A stretch of DNA of 51,936 nucleotides from Acidimicrobiaceae bacterium (GCA_026713105.1 JAPOPC010000057.1:1-51936), one strand, 5' to 3'; counted from the first letter of the stretch, positions 35,705 through 45,835 are shown. Program-made: numbers and translations. The notes: generated from the sequence alone by a model not told the origin.

Positions 35705-35938
35705 ATGAAGGTCTGGATCGATCAGGATCTGTGCACCGGTGACGGGCTCTGTGAAGAGATCGCACCAGATGTCTTCACGCTTCTCGACGATGGTCTTGCC
35801 TACGTGAAGGAAGGCGACAAGGTATTCGCCGAACCGGGTGGCGTCGAAGGTCTCGCAGAGTTCGCCGACTCCCAGCTCGACGCCGTGATCGAATCCGCCG
35901 AAGAGTGCCCCGGGGAGTGCATCTTTATTGAGGCGTAA
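35705..35938 (+). CDS. Single-cluster ferredoxin, CxxDxxC type
   Basis: A 77-residue electron carrier. Cys10, Asp13 and Cys16 form CTGDGLC, with Cys68 in ECPGEC as the distal ligand. Asp in place of the second Cys is seen in ferredoxins with a 3Fe-4S cluster or an Asp-ligated 4Fe-4S cluster, such as that of Pyrococcus; the start KVWIDQDLC and APDVFTLLDDG follow the same pattern. Such proteins often serve cytochrome P450 or oxidoreductases in actinobacteria; no partner is adjacent. Its TAA lies within the loop of the first of two hairpins. Confidence 0.92.
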   Translation: MKVWIDQDLCTGDGLCEEIAPDVFTLLDDGLAYVKEGDKVFAEPGGVEGLAEFADSQLDAVIESAEECPGECIFIEA

Positions 35939-35981
35939 GCCTCGGTGAAGCATCAAACGCGGATTGAGGCGTAAGCCTCAA
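35927..35981. terminator. Two repeated GAGGC-GTAA-GCCTC hairpins, probable bidirectional terminator
   Basis: The 17-base sequence ATTGAGGCGTAAGCCTC occurs at 35927-35943 and again at 35963-35979. Each copy folds into GAGGC/GCCTC around a GTAA loop; the second has a perfect 7-base stem (TTGAGGC/GCCTCAA). They contain the stop codon of the ferredoxin gene and that of the convergent protease gene. The convergent setting suggests a shared terminator, although no U tract follows. Confidence 0.6.
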
Positions 35982-36877
35982 CGCAGCGCACACCTTCCGT
36001 TCGGTACCTCGCGCAGCTCCTCAGGCTTGGCCCTGACCACGGTGCGGCCCAGGTAGTCGATCCGGGCCTCGACTCCCGACGAAACGAGGAAGCCCATCAA
36101 TTCGTCGCGGTTGAGCGCGAAGCCGATATCGGCAAGCCCCGGCACCGCGGCGAAGGCGACACCGACGACGCTTCCCTGTTGATCGACAAGAGGTCCACCC
36201 GACTGTCCAGCACGAACATCGGCCGCCAGTACATACACACGTCTTCGGGTGCCGTCACCCCACAGACCGCTTGCGTACACGTAGTGCTCGATACGGGCAG
36301 GCGACACCTCGAGCGAGGCCCCCGCGGGATAGCCGAGCACGGCCGTGATCGCTCCGAGCCGGCCGCGATCGACGCCCAGCGGCGGCACCGGGGCAGCCGT
36401 GCGGAGCAGTGCCAGATCACGTGACTCTGAGTAGCCCACCACCTCGGTCGGATACGTCACCGCCGTTGCGGACCCGCCTGCAGGGAAATCGATCTCGGTC
36501 TCCGAAGCCCCCGCGATGACGTGGGCAGCTCCGATCAGCAATCCCGAGGCGACGGCAAACGCCGTGCCGTTCGAGACGGGCCCGCAGCCTCTCGCTCGCA
36601 GCGGCACTACCGCTCGAGAGATCTCGTCGAGCGTTTCGTTGTCGATCGCGACCGCCGTCGGCGGTGCACCAAGCCACACCGGTCCGTCAACACTATTGAT
36701 GGTCGCGACGGGCTCTGGGGGCTGACCCGCAAGTCCGGCATCGTCGGGATCGGGCGCGCAGCCGGCCAATGTCGACGCCAGCATCAGCGCGCACAGCGCC
36801 ACGCACAGCGCCACGGCCGACGCACTGCGCGCACGGGTTCGGGTTCTGATGTGTGGAGTTGCCGCGAGGCCCGTCAC
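35978..36877 (-). CDS. Trypsin-like serine protease, predicted lipoprotein
   Basis: A 299-residue exported protease. A signal sequence (SAVALCVALCALMLASTLAGC) ends in a lipobox with Cys40, so the mature protein should be membrane-anchored. The S1-type catalytic triad is His119 (GAAHVIAG), Asp154 (SRDLALLR) and Ser226 (RAGQSGGPLV). This resembles the periplasmic HtrA/MarP group without a PDZ domain. GTG at 36877 overlaps the trmI stop as GTGA. The gene ends in the repeated hairpin region. Confidence 0.88.
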   Translation of the reverse strand: MTGLAATPHIRTRTRARSASAVALCVALCALMLASTLAGCAPDPDDAGLAGQPPEPVATINSVDGPVWLGAPPTAVAIDNETLDEISRAVVPLRARGCGPVSNGTAFAVASGLLIGAAHVIAGASETEIDFPAGGSATAVTYPTEVVGYSESRDLALLRTAAPVPPLGVDRGRLGAITAVLGYPAGASLEVSPARIEHYVYASGLWGDGTRRRVYVLAADVRAGQSGGPLVDQQGSVVGVAFAAVPGLADIGFALNRDELMGFLVSSGVEARIDYLGRTVVRAKPEELREVPNGRCALR

Positions 36878-37713
36878 GCCTCGATCAATCGAGCGTGCGT
36901 CAAGAAGCCGGTGTGGGCGATCATGCGGTGATCGGGTCGCACGGACGCTCCTTCGACGTGCCAGCTGCGGTGCAGCACTTCGATGGTCTCGATCAGGGCC
37001 CAAGGTCCGTCTGAGAGCGTGCGGCGCAACTGCTGCACCTGGGTCACCGACGGGTTGTAGGCCACGACAATCCCACCGCGTCGCAACCGGCCCGGCAGGT
37101 GTAGCGCGACGCGCCACGGCTCGGGAATGTCGAGCACGGCCCGGTCATAGAAGCACCCCAACCCGGCTGCGGAGCCCGGCTGGGCCGAATTCCGTGGCCC
37201 CTCCACGGCGTCGTAAGCATCGCGAAGCTGGACGTCGTAGCGCTCGAGTGCGCCAGGTCCGGCGATGGCCTCGACGTTGCTCAGCGCCCGATTGGCAAAG
37301 TCCTCCCGCAGCTCGTACCCGGTGACCGACGCACCCGTGCGCAGCAGCGTTGCCGACAGTGCGCCCGAGCCCACGCCGGTTTCGAAGACTTCCATGCCCG
37401 CCCGGACATCGGCCAGCATCAAGATCGCGCCGAGGTCCTTGGGATAGATCACCTGCGCCCCGCGCGGCATCTTCAGCACGTGATCGGCGAGCGTGGGACG
37501 GACCGCCACGAACCGTGCCCCCGAACCGGTGCGGAACTTCGAGCCTTCGAGCGAGTTGATGATCGCGTCGTGCTGCACGACTCCTGCGTGGGTATGGAAC
37601 TCGCCGCTTTCGCGCAGCGTCACGAGGTAGCGGCGCTGGCGGCTGTCGATCATCAGCACGGTCTCGCCGGCTTGCAGCTCGGCCGGCTGCGATGCAGCCG
37701 ACGCCTGGCTCAC
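36874..37713 (-). CDS. trmI: tRNA (adenine-N1)-methyltransferase TrmI
   Basis: A 279-residue class I methyltransferase that makes m1A58 in the tRNA T loop. The small N-terminal beta domain (GETVLMIDSRQRRYLVTL, GEFHTHAGVV) is followed by VIYPKDLGAILMLADVRAG, the SAM loop VFETGVGSGALS and the catalytic region YDRAVLDIPEPW with its Asp. Mycobacterial TrmI (Rv2118c) also lies beside the proteasome genes. GTG at 37713 overlaps the stop of the preceding small gene as GTGA. Confidence 0.93.
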   Translation of the reverse strand: MSQASAASQPAELQAGETVLMIDSRQRRYLVTLRESGEFHTHAGVVQHDAIINSLEGSKFRTGSGARFVAVRPTLADHVLKMPRGAQVIYPKDLGAILMLADVRAGMEVFETGVGSGALSATLLRTGASVTGYELREDFANRALSNVEAIAGPGALERYDVQLRDAYDAVEGPRNSAQPGSAAGLGCFYDRAVLDIPEPWRVALHLPGRLRRGGIVVAYNPSVTQVQQLRRTLSDGPWALIETIEVLHRSWHVEGASVRPDHRMIAHTGFLTHARLIEA

Positions 37714-37946
37714 GTGCCCTCCGCTGGGGGCAGGTCGTCGCCTTCGCCGCGCTGCACCAGACGGATCACGAGCTGCTCGCCAGCCGCAAGCTCGCTCTGA
37801 AACACCACTTCTCGCTCGCGCTTGGCGATGCGACGCAACAGCCGCAGCCCGCTGGCGACGATCGCCGCCGCCAGCCACACCCCGCTGCCGCTGCGCGCCC
37901 GTCGCCACAGTGCGTCCGCAGCACGGGCGCCCATGCGCCGAGGCAT
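37710..37946 (-). CDS. Small basic protein with one possible membrane segment
   Basis: A 78-residue protein that I do not recognise. A basic head (MPRRMGARAADALWRRAR) precedes a hydrophobic segment (GVWLAAAIVASGLRLLRRIA) and a soluble tail (GEQLVIRLVQRGEG). ATG at 37946 has AAGGT seven bases upstream. The tail resembles the short beta hairpin of membrane-attached accessory proteins. It is coupled to trmI by a GTGA overlap. Confidence 0.65.
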   Translation of the reverse strand: MPRRMGARAADALWRRARSGSGVWLAAAIVASGLRLLRRIAKREREVVFQSELAAGEQLVIRLVQRGEGDDLPPAEGT

Positions 37947-37971
37947 CACGTTGACCTTCACGCTGGTGGGC

Positions 37972-38217
37972 CTATACCCGTACGACTTCAACGAGCGTGC
38001 TGCGACGGCGCCCTCGGCGGCGGCCGAACAAGAACGCAGCCAGCACCAGGCCCGTGCCGAGCGCTGCGGCCACGGCGACGGCGGCGCTGGACACCTGCTC
38101 GACCGTATCGCCCGCCCCGCCCATGATCTCTCGCACGCGCCCGGAGATGTCCGACGGCGTGATGCGCTGGCCATTTGTGCCCGAACCGGTCATGAGTCCC
38201 CCGTTGCCCTCAGTCAT
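37972..38217 (-). CDS. Small predicted membrane protein
   Basis: An 81-residue protein with a polar head, one transmembrane helix (AAVAVAAALGTGLVLAAFLF) and a very basic stop (GRRRGRRRS). ATG at 38217 overlaps the end of the holin-like gene by eight bases (ATGACTGA); ATG at 38193 with GGGGGA upstream is an alternative. The family is unknown to me. It is probably made together with the holin-like neighbour. Confidence 0.65.
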   Translation of the reverse strand: MTEGNGGLMTGSGTNGQRITPSDISGRVREIMGGAGDTVEQVSSAAVAVAAALGTGLVLAAFLFGRRRGRRRSTLVEVVRV

Positions 38218-38641
38218 CGTCATCGCCTGTGGCGTGCTCATCGGCCTTCGGTGCGGTGAGGTCTGCCGCGGCACTGTTGCGCCCCGGCCGCACCGCCCGA
38301 ATCAGCGCCAGGATCGCCAGTACGAGAAAGGCGACACCTGCCAGGTACGGGACGAACGACCAGTTCGCATTGAAGATGCCGGCTTCTGCCTGCAGCACGC
38401 GCACCAGTGCCAGGGTCGCAAGCACAACGCCGAAGCTGACCCCCAAAGCGCCGGCAAGCCCGAACAGCAAGTACCGGCCGAGCCCGCGCAGCGGGCCCAC
38501 CGTCTCTTGGACGGCATAGGCCCGGAGCATCTCGAAGAGTTCGGAAATCTCGGCTCGCAAGCCGGAGTCTCGTCGAGGCACAGTTCGCTCAGGTCCCGTC
38601 TGCTGGGGCACACGCTGCGAGGGTGCAGCCGGCTCCCGCAC
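38210..38641 (-). CDS. Holin-superfamily-III-like membrane protein
   Basis: A 143-residue protein with a polar, Arg/Pro-rich head, an amphipathic helix (ISELFEMLRAYAVQETVGPL) and two transmembrane helices (YLLFGLAGALGVSFGVVLAT and FVPYLAGVAFLVLAILALI). This is the layout of the actinobacterial putative holin-X (Phage_holin_3_6) proteins, which are chromosomal and not part of a prophage here. GTG at 38641 is a weak choice. The C-terminus is acidic (ATGDDDD). Confidence 0.6.
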   Translation of the reverse strand: MREPAAPSQRVPQQTGPERTVPRRDSGLRAEISELFEMLRAYAVQETVGPLRGLGRYLLFGLAGALGVSFGVVLATLALVRVLQAEAGIFNANWSFVPYLAGVAFLVLAILALIRAVRPGRNSAAADLTAPKADEHATGDDDD

Positions 38642-38688
38642 AAGTCGCCACTCGACATGAGCGGGCCGCCCCCGCCCGTGGGGCGACG

Positions 38689-39372
38689 CTACCGTTCGCC
38701 CAGCAGTTCTTCTACGCCGTCGAGGACCTCCCCGATCACCGCCAGCCGGCGGGCAGGATCGGGCGAGCACAGCATCTGATGGCGGTCGAACGGGCCGGCA
38801 GGCACGAGCGACGCGAGCTGGAACGACCAGGCCGAAGCGTCGCCAGGCGTCATGGCCAGGCTCGCAAGCTGATCGTCGACGGCAGCCGATTCGGCCGCGG
38901 TGACCCCGATGGCACCGATCTCTGACGCACGCGCCCGTAGGCGGCGCAGGCGAGCGACGGCGGCCTGCCGCTCGGTTGCGGCCACCTCGGCGGGTTCGTC
39001 GGGCCAGTCGACGGCCAGTGCCCTGGGGTAGGGATCGTCCGCCAGCCACTCGACCACCCGGATCCGCCGATCGCCGGCGGCGATCATCATCCAGCGCCCG
39101 TCGGGCAGCTCCTGGTGCTCGACGATGGCGGCCAGGCATCCGACATCGGCACGCACGTCGCCGCCGCCGACCTCGCTGCCGCGTTCGATCATCACGACGC
39201 CGAAGGGTTCGGAAGTGTCGGTACACCGCCGCGCGAGCGCCCGGTACCGGGGCTCGAAGATGTGCAGCGGCAGCACGGCCCCTGGCAGCAGCGGCGACCC
39301 GAGCGGGAACATCGCCCGCTCGCGTGCGTCATTGGGCACAGCACGCTCGCGTGCGTCATCAGGCAGAGCCAC
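38689..39372 (-). CDS. LON substrate-binding domain protein
   Basis: A 227-residue protein made only of the N-terminal LON domain: MFPLGSPLLPGAVLPLHIFEPRYRAL, FGVVMIERG, GCLAAIVEHQELPDGRW and a helical C-terminal part. No ATPase or protease domain is present. Such stand-alone LON proteins are common in actinobacteria, and their role is unclear. The start is uncertain: GTG at 39372 overlaps dacB by 14 bases and includes a repeated head (DDARERAVPNDARERAMF) encoded by two copies of a 16-base repeat 27 bases apart, whereas the domain itself begins at the inner ATG. Confidence 0.82.
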   Translation of the reverse strand: MALPDDARERAVPNDARERAMFPLGSPLLPGAVLPLHIFEPRYRALARRCTDTSEPFGVVMIERGSEVGGGDVRADVGCLAAIVEHQELPDGRWMMIAAGDRRIRVVEWLADDPYPRALAVDWPDEPAEVAATERQAAVARLRRLRARASEIGAIGVTAAESAAVDDQLASLAMTPGDASAWSFQLASLVPAGPFDRHQMLCSPDPARRLAVIGEVLDGVEELLGER

Positions 39373-40810
39373 GGGCCAATCTTCGCAGGGCGGTGACGTC
39401 GCCCACCGGGTAGCGCAGGAGTTGGCCGACCAATGACTCCTGCAGGTCCAAGCCGACACGACCTTCGGGCGGCACGCCATTGAGCATCTGGGCGAACGTC
39501 ACCGTGCCGCTGTCGGTCTCGATGAACCCGGCCAGGGCGTTGACACCCCGCAGCAGACCGGTTTTCGCATGCAGCCGCCCGGCTGCAGGATGTTCGGCGA
39601 AGCGGTGCGAGAGCGTCCCAGTGCGCGCCGCAACCGGCAGCCCCGCTGCGAATTCGCTCTCGGTGCCGAAATGATCGAGAAGCGCGACGAGGAAGCCGCA
39701 GGTGACCATGTTCTGACGATCCAATCCCGAACCGTCCACCACCGCGGGACGTGACCGGTCCGGCAGCAGGTCTGACACGATCCGCTCTGCGGCAGCAGCG
39801 CCCGCTGGGGTGGTGCCCTCTCCTGCACTTCGCAGGCCGATCTCGCGCAACATCAGCTCGGCGGTGGTGTTGTCGCTCTCGCGCAGCATCTGCTGGATGA
39901 TCTCCACCAGCGGCGGCGACGTGAGCCGAGCAATCTCGTTCATGCCGCTCGGCGCCGCCGACACGCCGATCTCGACGTCCACCGAGACGCCTCGAACCCG
40001 CAGCAGGTCGGCCAAGGTGGAGACAAACCAGCGTGCCGGGTGTTCCGCAGCAGACAGCGTCGTCGTGAAGCCCGTGATGCCGTCGTTCAGATTCAGCGCA
40101 GACAGCGGGCCGCTGTTGAGCTGGGTGATGTAACGCTGCGGCCACGTCTCGGGAAACCGTGTCGTGTCGTAACGGGACTCATCCGCGATGAGATTGCCCC
40201 GCAGCGTCTCGATGCCGAGCCCGAGGAGTTCGTCGGCAAGGTCTTCCACCGGCGTACGGAGTTGCGGCTGGCGGCGGTGAGAATCTGCGTACGACTGGGT
40301 CATGATCAGCGGATCGCCGCCGCCGACGACCCAGACGGTGCCGTCGAGGGTGCCGTCGACGATCTCGGCATCGGTCAGCACCTGGGTGACGAGCCGTTCA
40401 TCGGGGTCGACGACGGCCAGCGCTGCTGCGGCGGTGATGAGCTTCTGTACTGATGCGGGGATCACCGGATCGGGATTGCTCGAGAACACCTCGGTGCCGG
40501 CAATCGAGATCGCGAGGCAGTGCGGCTCGGGCCAGTCCGAGCTGAACGCGGTCATCTCGGTGCCGATGTGATGCTCCTGCGCCGCTCGCCACAGTGCATC
40601 GGGTGCGCGCTCGGCCCGCAGCAGCGGCAGCGCCGACGGCACGGTCTCGGCACCGGCCTCGGGCGGGGGCGCCAGAACGGGAGTACGCAGCGATGCTGCG
40701 TAGGTCGCGGCATCGTCAGCCGATGCGTTCATGCGCAGGGCCGCCACCGTGGGCAACAGACCAGCCGCTGCTGTCAACAGCATCAGCACGGCCGTGCGCA
40801 GGAGTCTCAC
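39359..40810 (-). CDS. dacB: D-alanyl-D-alanine carboxypeptidase/endopeptidase (PBP4, S13)
   Basis: A 483-residue exported penicillin-binding protein. The N-terminal hydrophobic segment (LLRTAVLMLLTAAAGLLPTVAAL) is a signal peptide or anchor. The three active-site motifs are SVQK (Ser120, Lys123), SDN (312-314) and KTG (416-418), and GGGDPL and SGLDRQNMV are typical of family S13. It trims or cleaves peptidoglycan cross-links. GTG at 40810 overlaps the ROK gene stop as GTGA. Confidence 0.92.
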   Translation of the reverse strand: MRLLRTAVLMLLTAAAGLLPTVAALRMNASADDAATYAASLRTPVLAPPPEAGAETVPSALPLLRAERAPDALWRAAQEHHIGTEMTAFSSDWPEPHCLAISIAGTEVFSSNPDPVIPASVQKLITAAAALAVVDPDERLVTQVLTDAEIVDGTLDGTVWVVGGGDPLIMTQSYADSHRRQPQLRTPVEDLADELLGLGIETLRGNLIADESRYDTTRFPETWPQRYITQLNSGPLSALNLNDGITGFTTTLSAAEHPARWFVSTLADLLRVRGVSVDVEIGVSAAPSGMNEIARLTSPPLVEIIQQMLRESDNTTAELMLREIGLRSAGEGTTPAGAAAAERIVSDLLPDRSRPAVVDGSGLDRQNMVTCGFLVALLDHFGTESEFAAGLPVAARTGTLSHRFAEHPAAGRLHAKTGLLRGVNALAGFIETDSGTVTFAQMLNGVPPEGRVGLDLQESLVGQLLRYPVGDVTALRRLARGSA

Positions 40811-41805
40811 GTCACGTGAGGAAGGCCGTCGCCTGCGGCAGCACTGTGGCCCTGTGCGCCGCCCATCGCGGCGCTGTGGCCCTGCGCTCCGCCCATGGCG
40901 GCGCCGAGCGCCGCAGAGATCTCGCCTGCTTGGGAGGGCACGATTCTTGGACGTGAGTCAGCGGACCGTCCGATGAGCAGCGCGTTCACGTGCGCTTCGG
41001 CGGATTGCGCCAGCAGATCCCAGTCCTCGCTGAGGCCGCCGCCGATCACGACCATTTCGGGGTCGGTCAAGATGCACAGATTCGAGATGCCCAGCGCCAG
41101 CCAGTAGCTGAACTCTTCCAGCACGTCGAGTGCCGCAGCATCCCCGCGACGTGCCGCAGCAGTGACCGCCGGACCGCTGACCTCGGTGCCCAACCGCTCG
41201 GCGGCAATCCGTGCCAGCGCGGCGCCGGATGCATACATCTCCCAGCATCCCCGCCGCCCGCACGCGCAGTGTCGACCATCCGCCTCGACGATCATGTGGC
41301 CGGGCTCCCCGGCCAGCCCACCCGAGCCTCGCAACACGCGGCCATCGAGCATGAATGCGCCGCCGATCCCGGTGCCGAGCGACACCATGACGCCATTACG
41401 GACACCCCGCGCAGCACCAGAGGCCAGTTCCCAACGGGCGGCGCAGTTCACCTCATTGTCAAGAAACACATCCAGGCCCAGCATCTCGCTGAGCCGCGAG
41501 CCGATGTCGGCGCCGTCGACACCGACGAGATTCGGCGAGACCGTCACGCGACCGTCGATCGTGATCAGGCCGGCCATCCCGACGCCGACCGACACCGGGC
41601 CGGATCCGGCCCCGAGCCGGGCCACCATGGCCGCAAGCGTCCTCAGCAACGGTTCTGCGCCGTGAGGCGTCGGCTCGCGCAGGGTCCGCTGCAGCTCGCC
41701 ACTGCCATCGGTCGCCACGCCGAAGATCTTCGTGCCGCCGACATCGAAGCCGAAGGGCACTGCCGATGTAACCGCATCGTCAGCGCTCGCCGTGTCGGTT
41801 GTCAT
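40807..41805 (-). CDS. ROK-family sugar kinase (glucokinase-like)
   Basis: A 332-residue cytoplasmic kinase. The phosphate loop GFDVGGTKI, the substrate strands DNEVNCAARWE, LGTGIGGAF, GEPGHM and the zinc motif CACGRRGCWE place it in the ROK family; these residues favour glucokinase, but N-acetylmannosamine or fructose kinase is possible. There is no DNA-binding domain, so it is not a repressor. The C-terminus ends in a duplicated AAMGGAQGHS unit. ATG at 41805 lacks a clear ribosome site. Confidence 0.88.
   Translation of the reverse strand: MTTDTASADDAVTSAVPFGFDVGGTKIFGVATDGSGELQRTLREPTPHGAEPLLRTLAAMVARLGAGSGPVSVGVGMAGLITIDGRVTVSPNLVGVDGADIGSRLSEMLGLDVFLDNEVNCAARWELASGAARGVRNGVMVSLGTGIGGAFMLDGRVLRGSGGLAGEPGHMIVEADGRHCACGRRGCWEMYASGAALARIAAERLGTEVSGPAVTAAARRGDAAALDVLEEFSYWLALGISNLCILTDPEMVVIGGGLSEDWDLLAQSAEAHVNALLIGRSADSRPRIVPSQAGEISAALGAAMGGAQGHSAAMGGAQGHSAAAGDGLPHVT
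40841..40900 (-). repeat. Two tandem 30-base units at the end of the ROK gene
   Basis: Units 40841-40870 and 40871-40900 differ at a few bases and encode two copies of the decapeptide AAMGGAQGHS at the ROK C-terminus. They lie outside the kinase fold and may vary in number. Confidence 0.7.
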
Positions 41806-41860
41806 GCGTGTTGCGGCACCCGTTCCCAGGCGCCGCACTCCCGCAGTGGTCTGCTGCGGA

Positions 41861-42343
41861 TCAGAGCTTCCCCAAGATCGAAGAGCAACTCGATACCTCG
41901 ATGCCGCCTCCGGGCTCCACCTCGAGCGCCGTGACCGTGCCGTCCTCGATGACCGCTGCGTACCGGCGCGAGCGAGAACCCAGGCCGAAGCCGGAGCCAT
42001 CCATGACCAGGCCCATGGCCTCGGCAAATTCGCCGTTGCCGTCAGCAGCCATCTCGATGCCCTCGGCACCTTGGGCCTGCGCCCAGGCACCCATCGTCCA
42101 AGCGTCGTTCACCGAAACGCAGACGATCTTGTCGACGCCCTTGCCGGCAAGCTCGGAAGCGCCCTCGACGTAACCCGGCAGGTGGACGTTGCTGCAGCCA
42201 GGCGTGAATGCGCCCGGCACTGCGAAGAGCACCACCTTGCCGCTGCCCAGCATCTCGCTGGATTGCACCGGCGCTGGCATGCCGCCATCGTCCAGTACTC
42301 GCAGCGTCACATCGGGAATCTGGTCGCCGACTTCAATCGCCAT
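41861..42343 (-). CDS. Peroxiredoxin, Prx5 type
   Basis: A 160-residue thiol peroxidase. The peroxidatic Cys50 lies in AVPGAFTPGCSNVHLPGY, the mark of Prx5/hybrid peroxiredoxins; VSVNDAWTMGAW and GLGSRSRRYAAVIEDG follow the family. A second Cys near the C-terminus (SSCSS) could be a resolving residue. It removes peroxides with a thiol reductant that cannot be named. ATG at 42343 has a GGGACGGAG purine-rich stretch upstream. Confidence 0.92.
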   Translation of the reverse strand: MAIEVGDQIPDVTLRVLDDGGMPAPVQSSEMLGSGKVVLFAVPGAFTPGCSNVHLPGYVEGASELAGKGVDKIVCVSVNDAWTMGAWAQAQGAEGIEMAADGNGEFAEAMGLVMDGSGFGLGSRSRRYAAVIEDGTVTALEVEPGGGIEVSSCSSILGKL

Positions 42344-42447
42344 TGCTTTGCTCCGTCCCTAGTAGTTGTCAGAACATGTGGATCGCAGCGTATCCGAGCC
42401 GCCCATTTGCCTTGCGGGGTTGCTCCGGCGGATCAGCGTCGGGGGCG

Positions 42448-43095
42448 TCAAGTGCCGCAGCCGCTTTCTGCTGCAGGCACCTGCACGTTCTCGATCCAAC
42501 GCATCAACTCGTCGTAGGTGAATGCCGCAGGCAGGTCCGGGTTCGCCTCGGCCACTGCTTCGGGGCATCGGAACAGGCTCGCGACATCGGCTGCCCGCAG
42601 CATGGTGAGGTCGTTGTAGGAGTCACCGACGGCGGTCACGTGGTAGTTCAGCGCGCGGTATGCCTCGACGGCGCGGCGCTTGGCGTCGTCCACCCGGCGT
42701 CGCCAGCCCGCCAAACGCCCGTCGACCACGTCGAGCCGGTGGCACAGCAGGTGCGGGTAACCCATCAGCTCCAAGAAGTGATCGTCGAATTGCTCGAAGG
42801 TGTCCGAGAGCAGCACCACGACCCAACGGTGCCGGAGCTCGTCGAGGAATTCTCGCGCTCCCTCCAACAGGGGCAGCTCTGCGATGACCTCGCGGATCTG
42901 ATCGAGCGACACGTCGTGGGTGTTCAGCACGTCGATCCGGTACCGCATCAGCGCGTCGTAGTCCGGCTCGTCACGGGTCGTGCGTCGCAGTTCGTCGATC
43001 CCTGTGCGCTGAGCCACCGCTATCCAGATCTCGGGCGTCAGCACGCCCTCCATGTCCAACGCGATGACCCTCTGCACGAGCGCCGAGTCTGTCAT
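42448..43095 (-). CDS. thrH: ThrH-like phosphoserine phosphatase/homoserine phosphotransferase
   Basis: A 215-residue HAD enzyme. The nucleophile motif is ALDMEGVLTPEIWIA, with Asp14 and Glu16; ThrH of Pseudomonas has the same Asp-x-Glu in place of Asp-x-Asp. LSDTFEQFDDHF is motif II and AVGDSYNDLTML is motif III-IV. TGIDELRRTTRDEPDYDALM and the domain order match ThrH along the whole length. It would make serine, or transfer phosphate to homoserine. ATG at 43095 has CAGGCG about eight bases upstream. It is divergent from the monooxygenase gene. Confidence 0.88.
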   Translation of the reverse strand: MTDSALVQRVIALDMEGVLTPEIWIAVAQRTGIDELRRTTRDEPDYDALMRYRIDVLNTHDVSLDQIREVIAELPLLEGAREFLDELRHRWVVVLLSDTFEQFDDHFLELMGYPHLLCHRLDVVDGRLAGWRRRVDDAKRRAVEAYRALNYHVTAVGDSYNDLTMLRAADVASLFRCPEAVAEANPDLPAAFTYDELMRWIENVQVPAAESGCGT

Positions 43096-43259
43096 GCATG
43101 CAGCGCCTGACGGCATGTCCGCCGCCCGACCGCGGTTCGCGGGTCCGGCCGAGCGGGCCAAGTGCGTGTCGCTGTGCACACCGTGGGGCCTGAGCCTTTC
43201 TAAGATTGATTAGATATTGCTGCCGACTCCCCCGGCGCACGAAACAGGAAACGAACCGC
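43096..43259. other. Divergent region between thrH and the monooxygenase gene
   Basis: These 164 bases include an AT-rich stretch near 43200-43220 (TAAGATTGATTAGATATTG), the likely core promoter for the plus-strand catabolic genes. The ribosome site AGGAAAC for the monooxygenase lies near 43246. I find no clear operator. Confidence 0.4.
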
Positions 43260-45140
<1,881 letters not shown>

Positions 45141-45271
45141 ACTTTCGGGTCGAAGGCCAACCCGGAGCACGTCGCGGCACGCCCGATACTGTTGACGCTC
45201 AGCGGCCGCCCTCGTCAATGGCGACTGAGCCTGAGAGATGGGCCCGCAGGGGTTGGCCGAGAGGAGTTGTC

Positions 45272-45835
45272 ATGGCGTCGCAAGCCACCATTCCGCACGT
45301 TCGCCTGCCGACCAAGATGGCTCACTGCGTGTTTCGCACCGACGACATTCCGGCGGTGCGCGACTGGTGGTGCACCGTGCTGGCGGCACAGGTCGTCCAT
45401 GAGAACGAGTTCATCTGCTTCATCTCCTACGACGACGAACATCACCGGATGGCATTCGTCAACCGGGGCCAGCCGGGTCGCTACGAGTCGCGCAAGGGCA
45501 CGCTCGAGCACATTGCGTACTCGATGGGCAGCTTCAGTGACCTGATGGACCACTACGAGCGGTTGCGCACCGCCGGCATCATGCCGGTGCGCACAATCAA
45601 CCACGGGCCGACCACCTCGATGTACTACGCCGATCCCGACGGCAACGGTGTGGAGTTCCAGGTCGAGAATTTCGCCACGATGGAAGAGTGCATCGAGTTC
45701 ATGAACGGGCCAGTCTTCGCTGAGAACCCGATCGGGGTGCTCTTCGACGCCGATGTGCTGCTCGAGCGCTTCCGGCGCGGCGACCCGCTGGACGAGCTGG
45801 TGCAGCAGGGCTCCGCTCCCGCACCTGCTGGCTAG
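45272..45835 (+). CDS. VOC-superfamily protein (extradiol-dioxygenase/glyoxalase fold)
   Basis: A 187-residue protein. Paired beta-alpha-beta modules carry likely metal ligands: MAHCVFRTDD (His), GTLEHIAYSM (His) and GNGVEFQVE (Glu), the two-His-one-carboxylate set of extradiol dioxygenases and related VOC enzymes. DDEHHRMAFVNRG is in the active-site area. The exact reaction is not certain. ATG at 45272 has GAGAGGAG eight bases upstream. It lies between the monooxygenase and the acyl-CoA dehydrogenase genes on the same strand, as in ring or ketone catabolism. Confidence 0.8.
   Translation: MASQATIPHVRLPTKMAHCVFRTDDIPAVRDWWCTVLAAQVVHENEFICFISYDDEHHRMAFVNRGQPGRYESRKGTLEHIAYSMGSFSDLMDHYERLRTAGIMPVRTINHGPTTSMYYADPDGNGVEFQVENFATMEECIEFMNGPVFAENPIGVLFDADVLLERFRRGDPLDELVQQGSAPAPAG

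Noticed and set aside
38210..38641. Prophage remnant suggested by the holin-like protein
   Set aside because: No other phage gene is nearby, and this holin-like family is common in actinobacterial chromosomes.
45220..45271. A CTGAGAG-containing leader resembling part of a TPP riboswitch
   Set aside because: The second conserved half of the TPP element is missing and the downstream gene is not thiamine-related.
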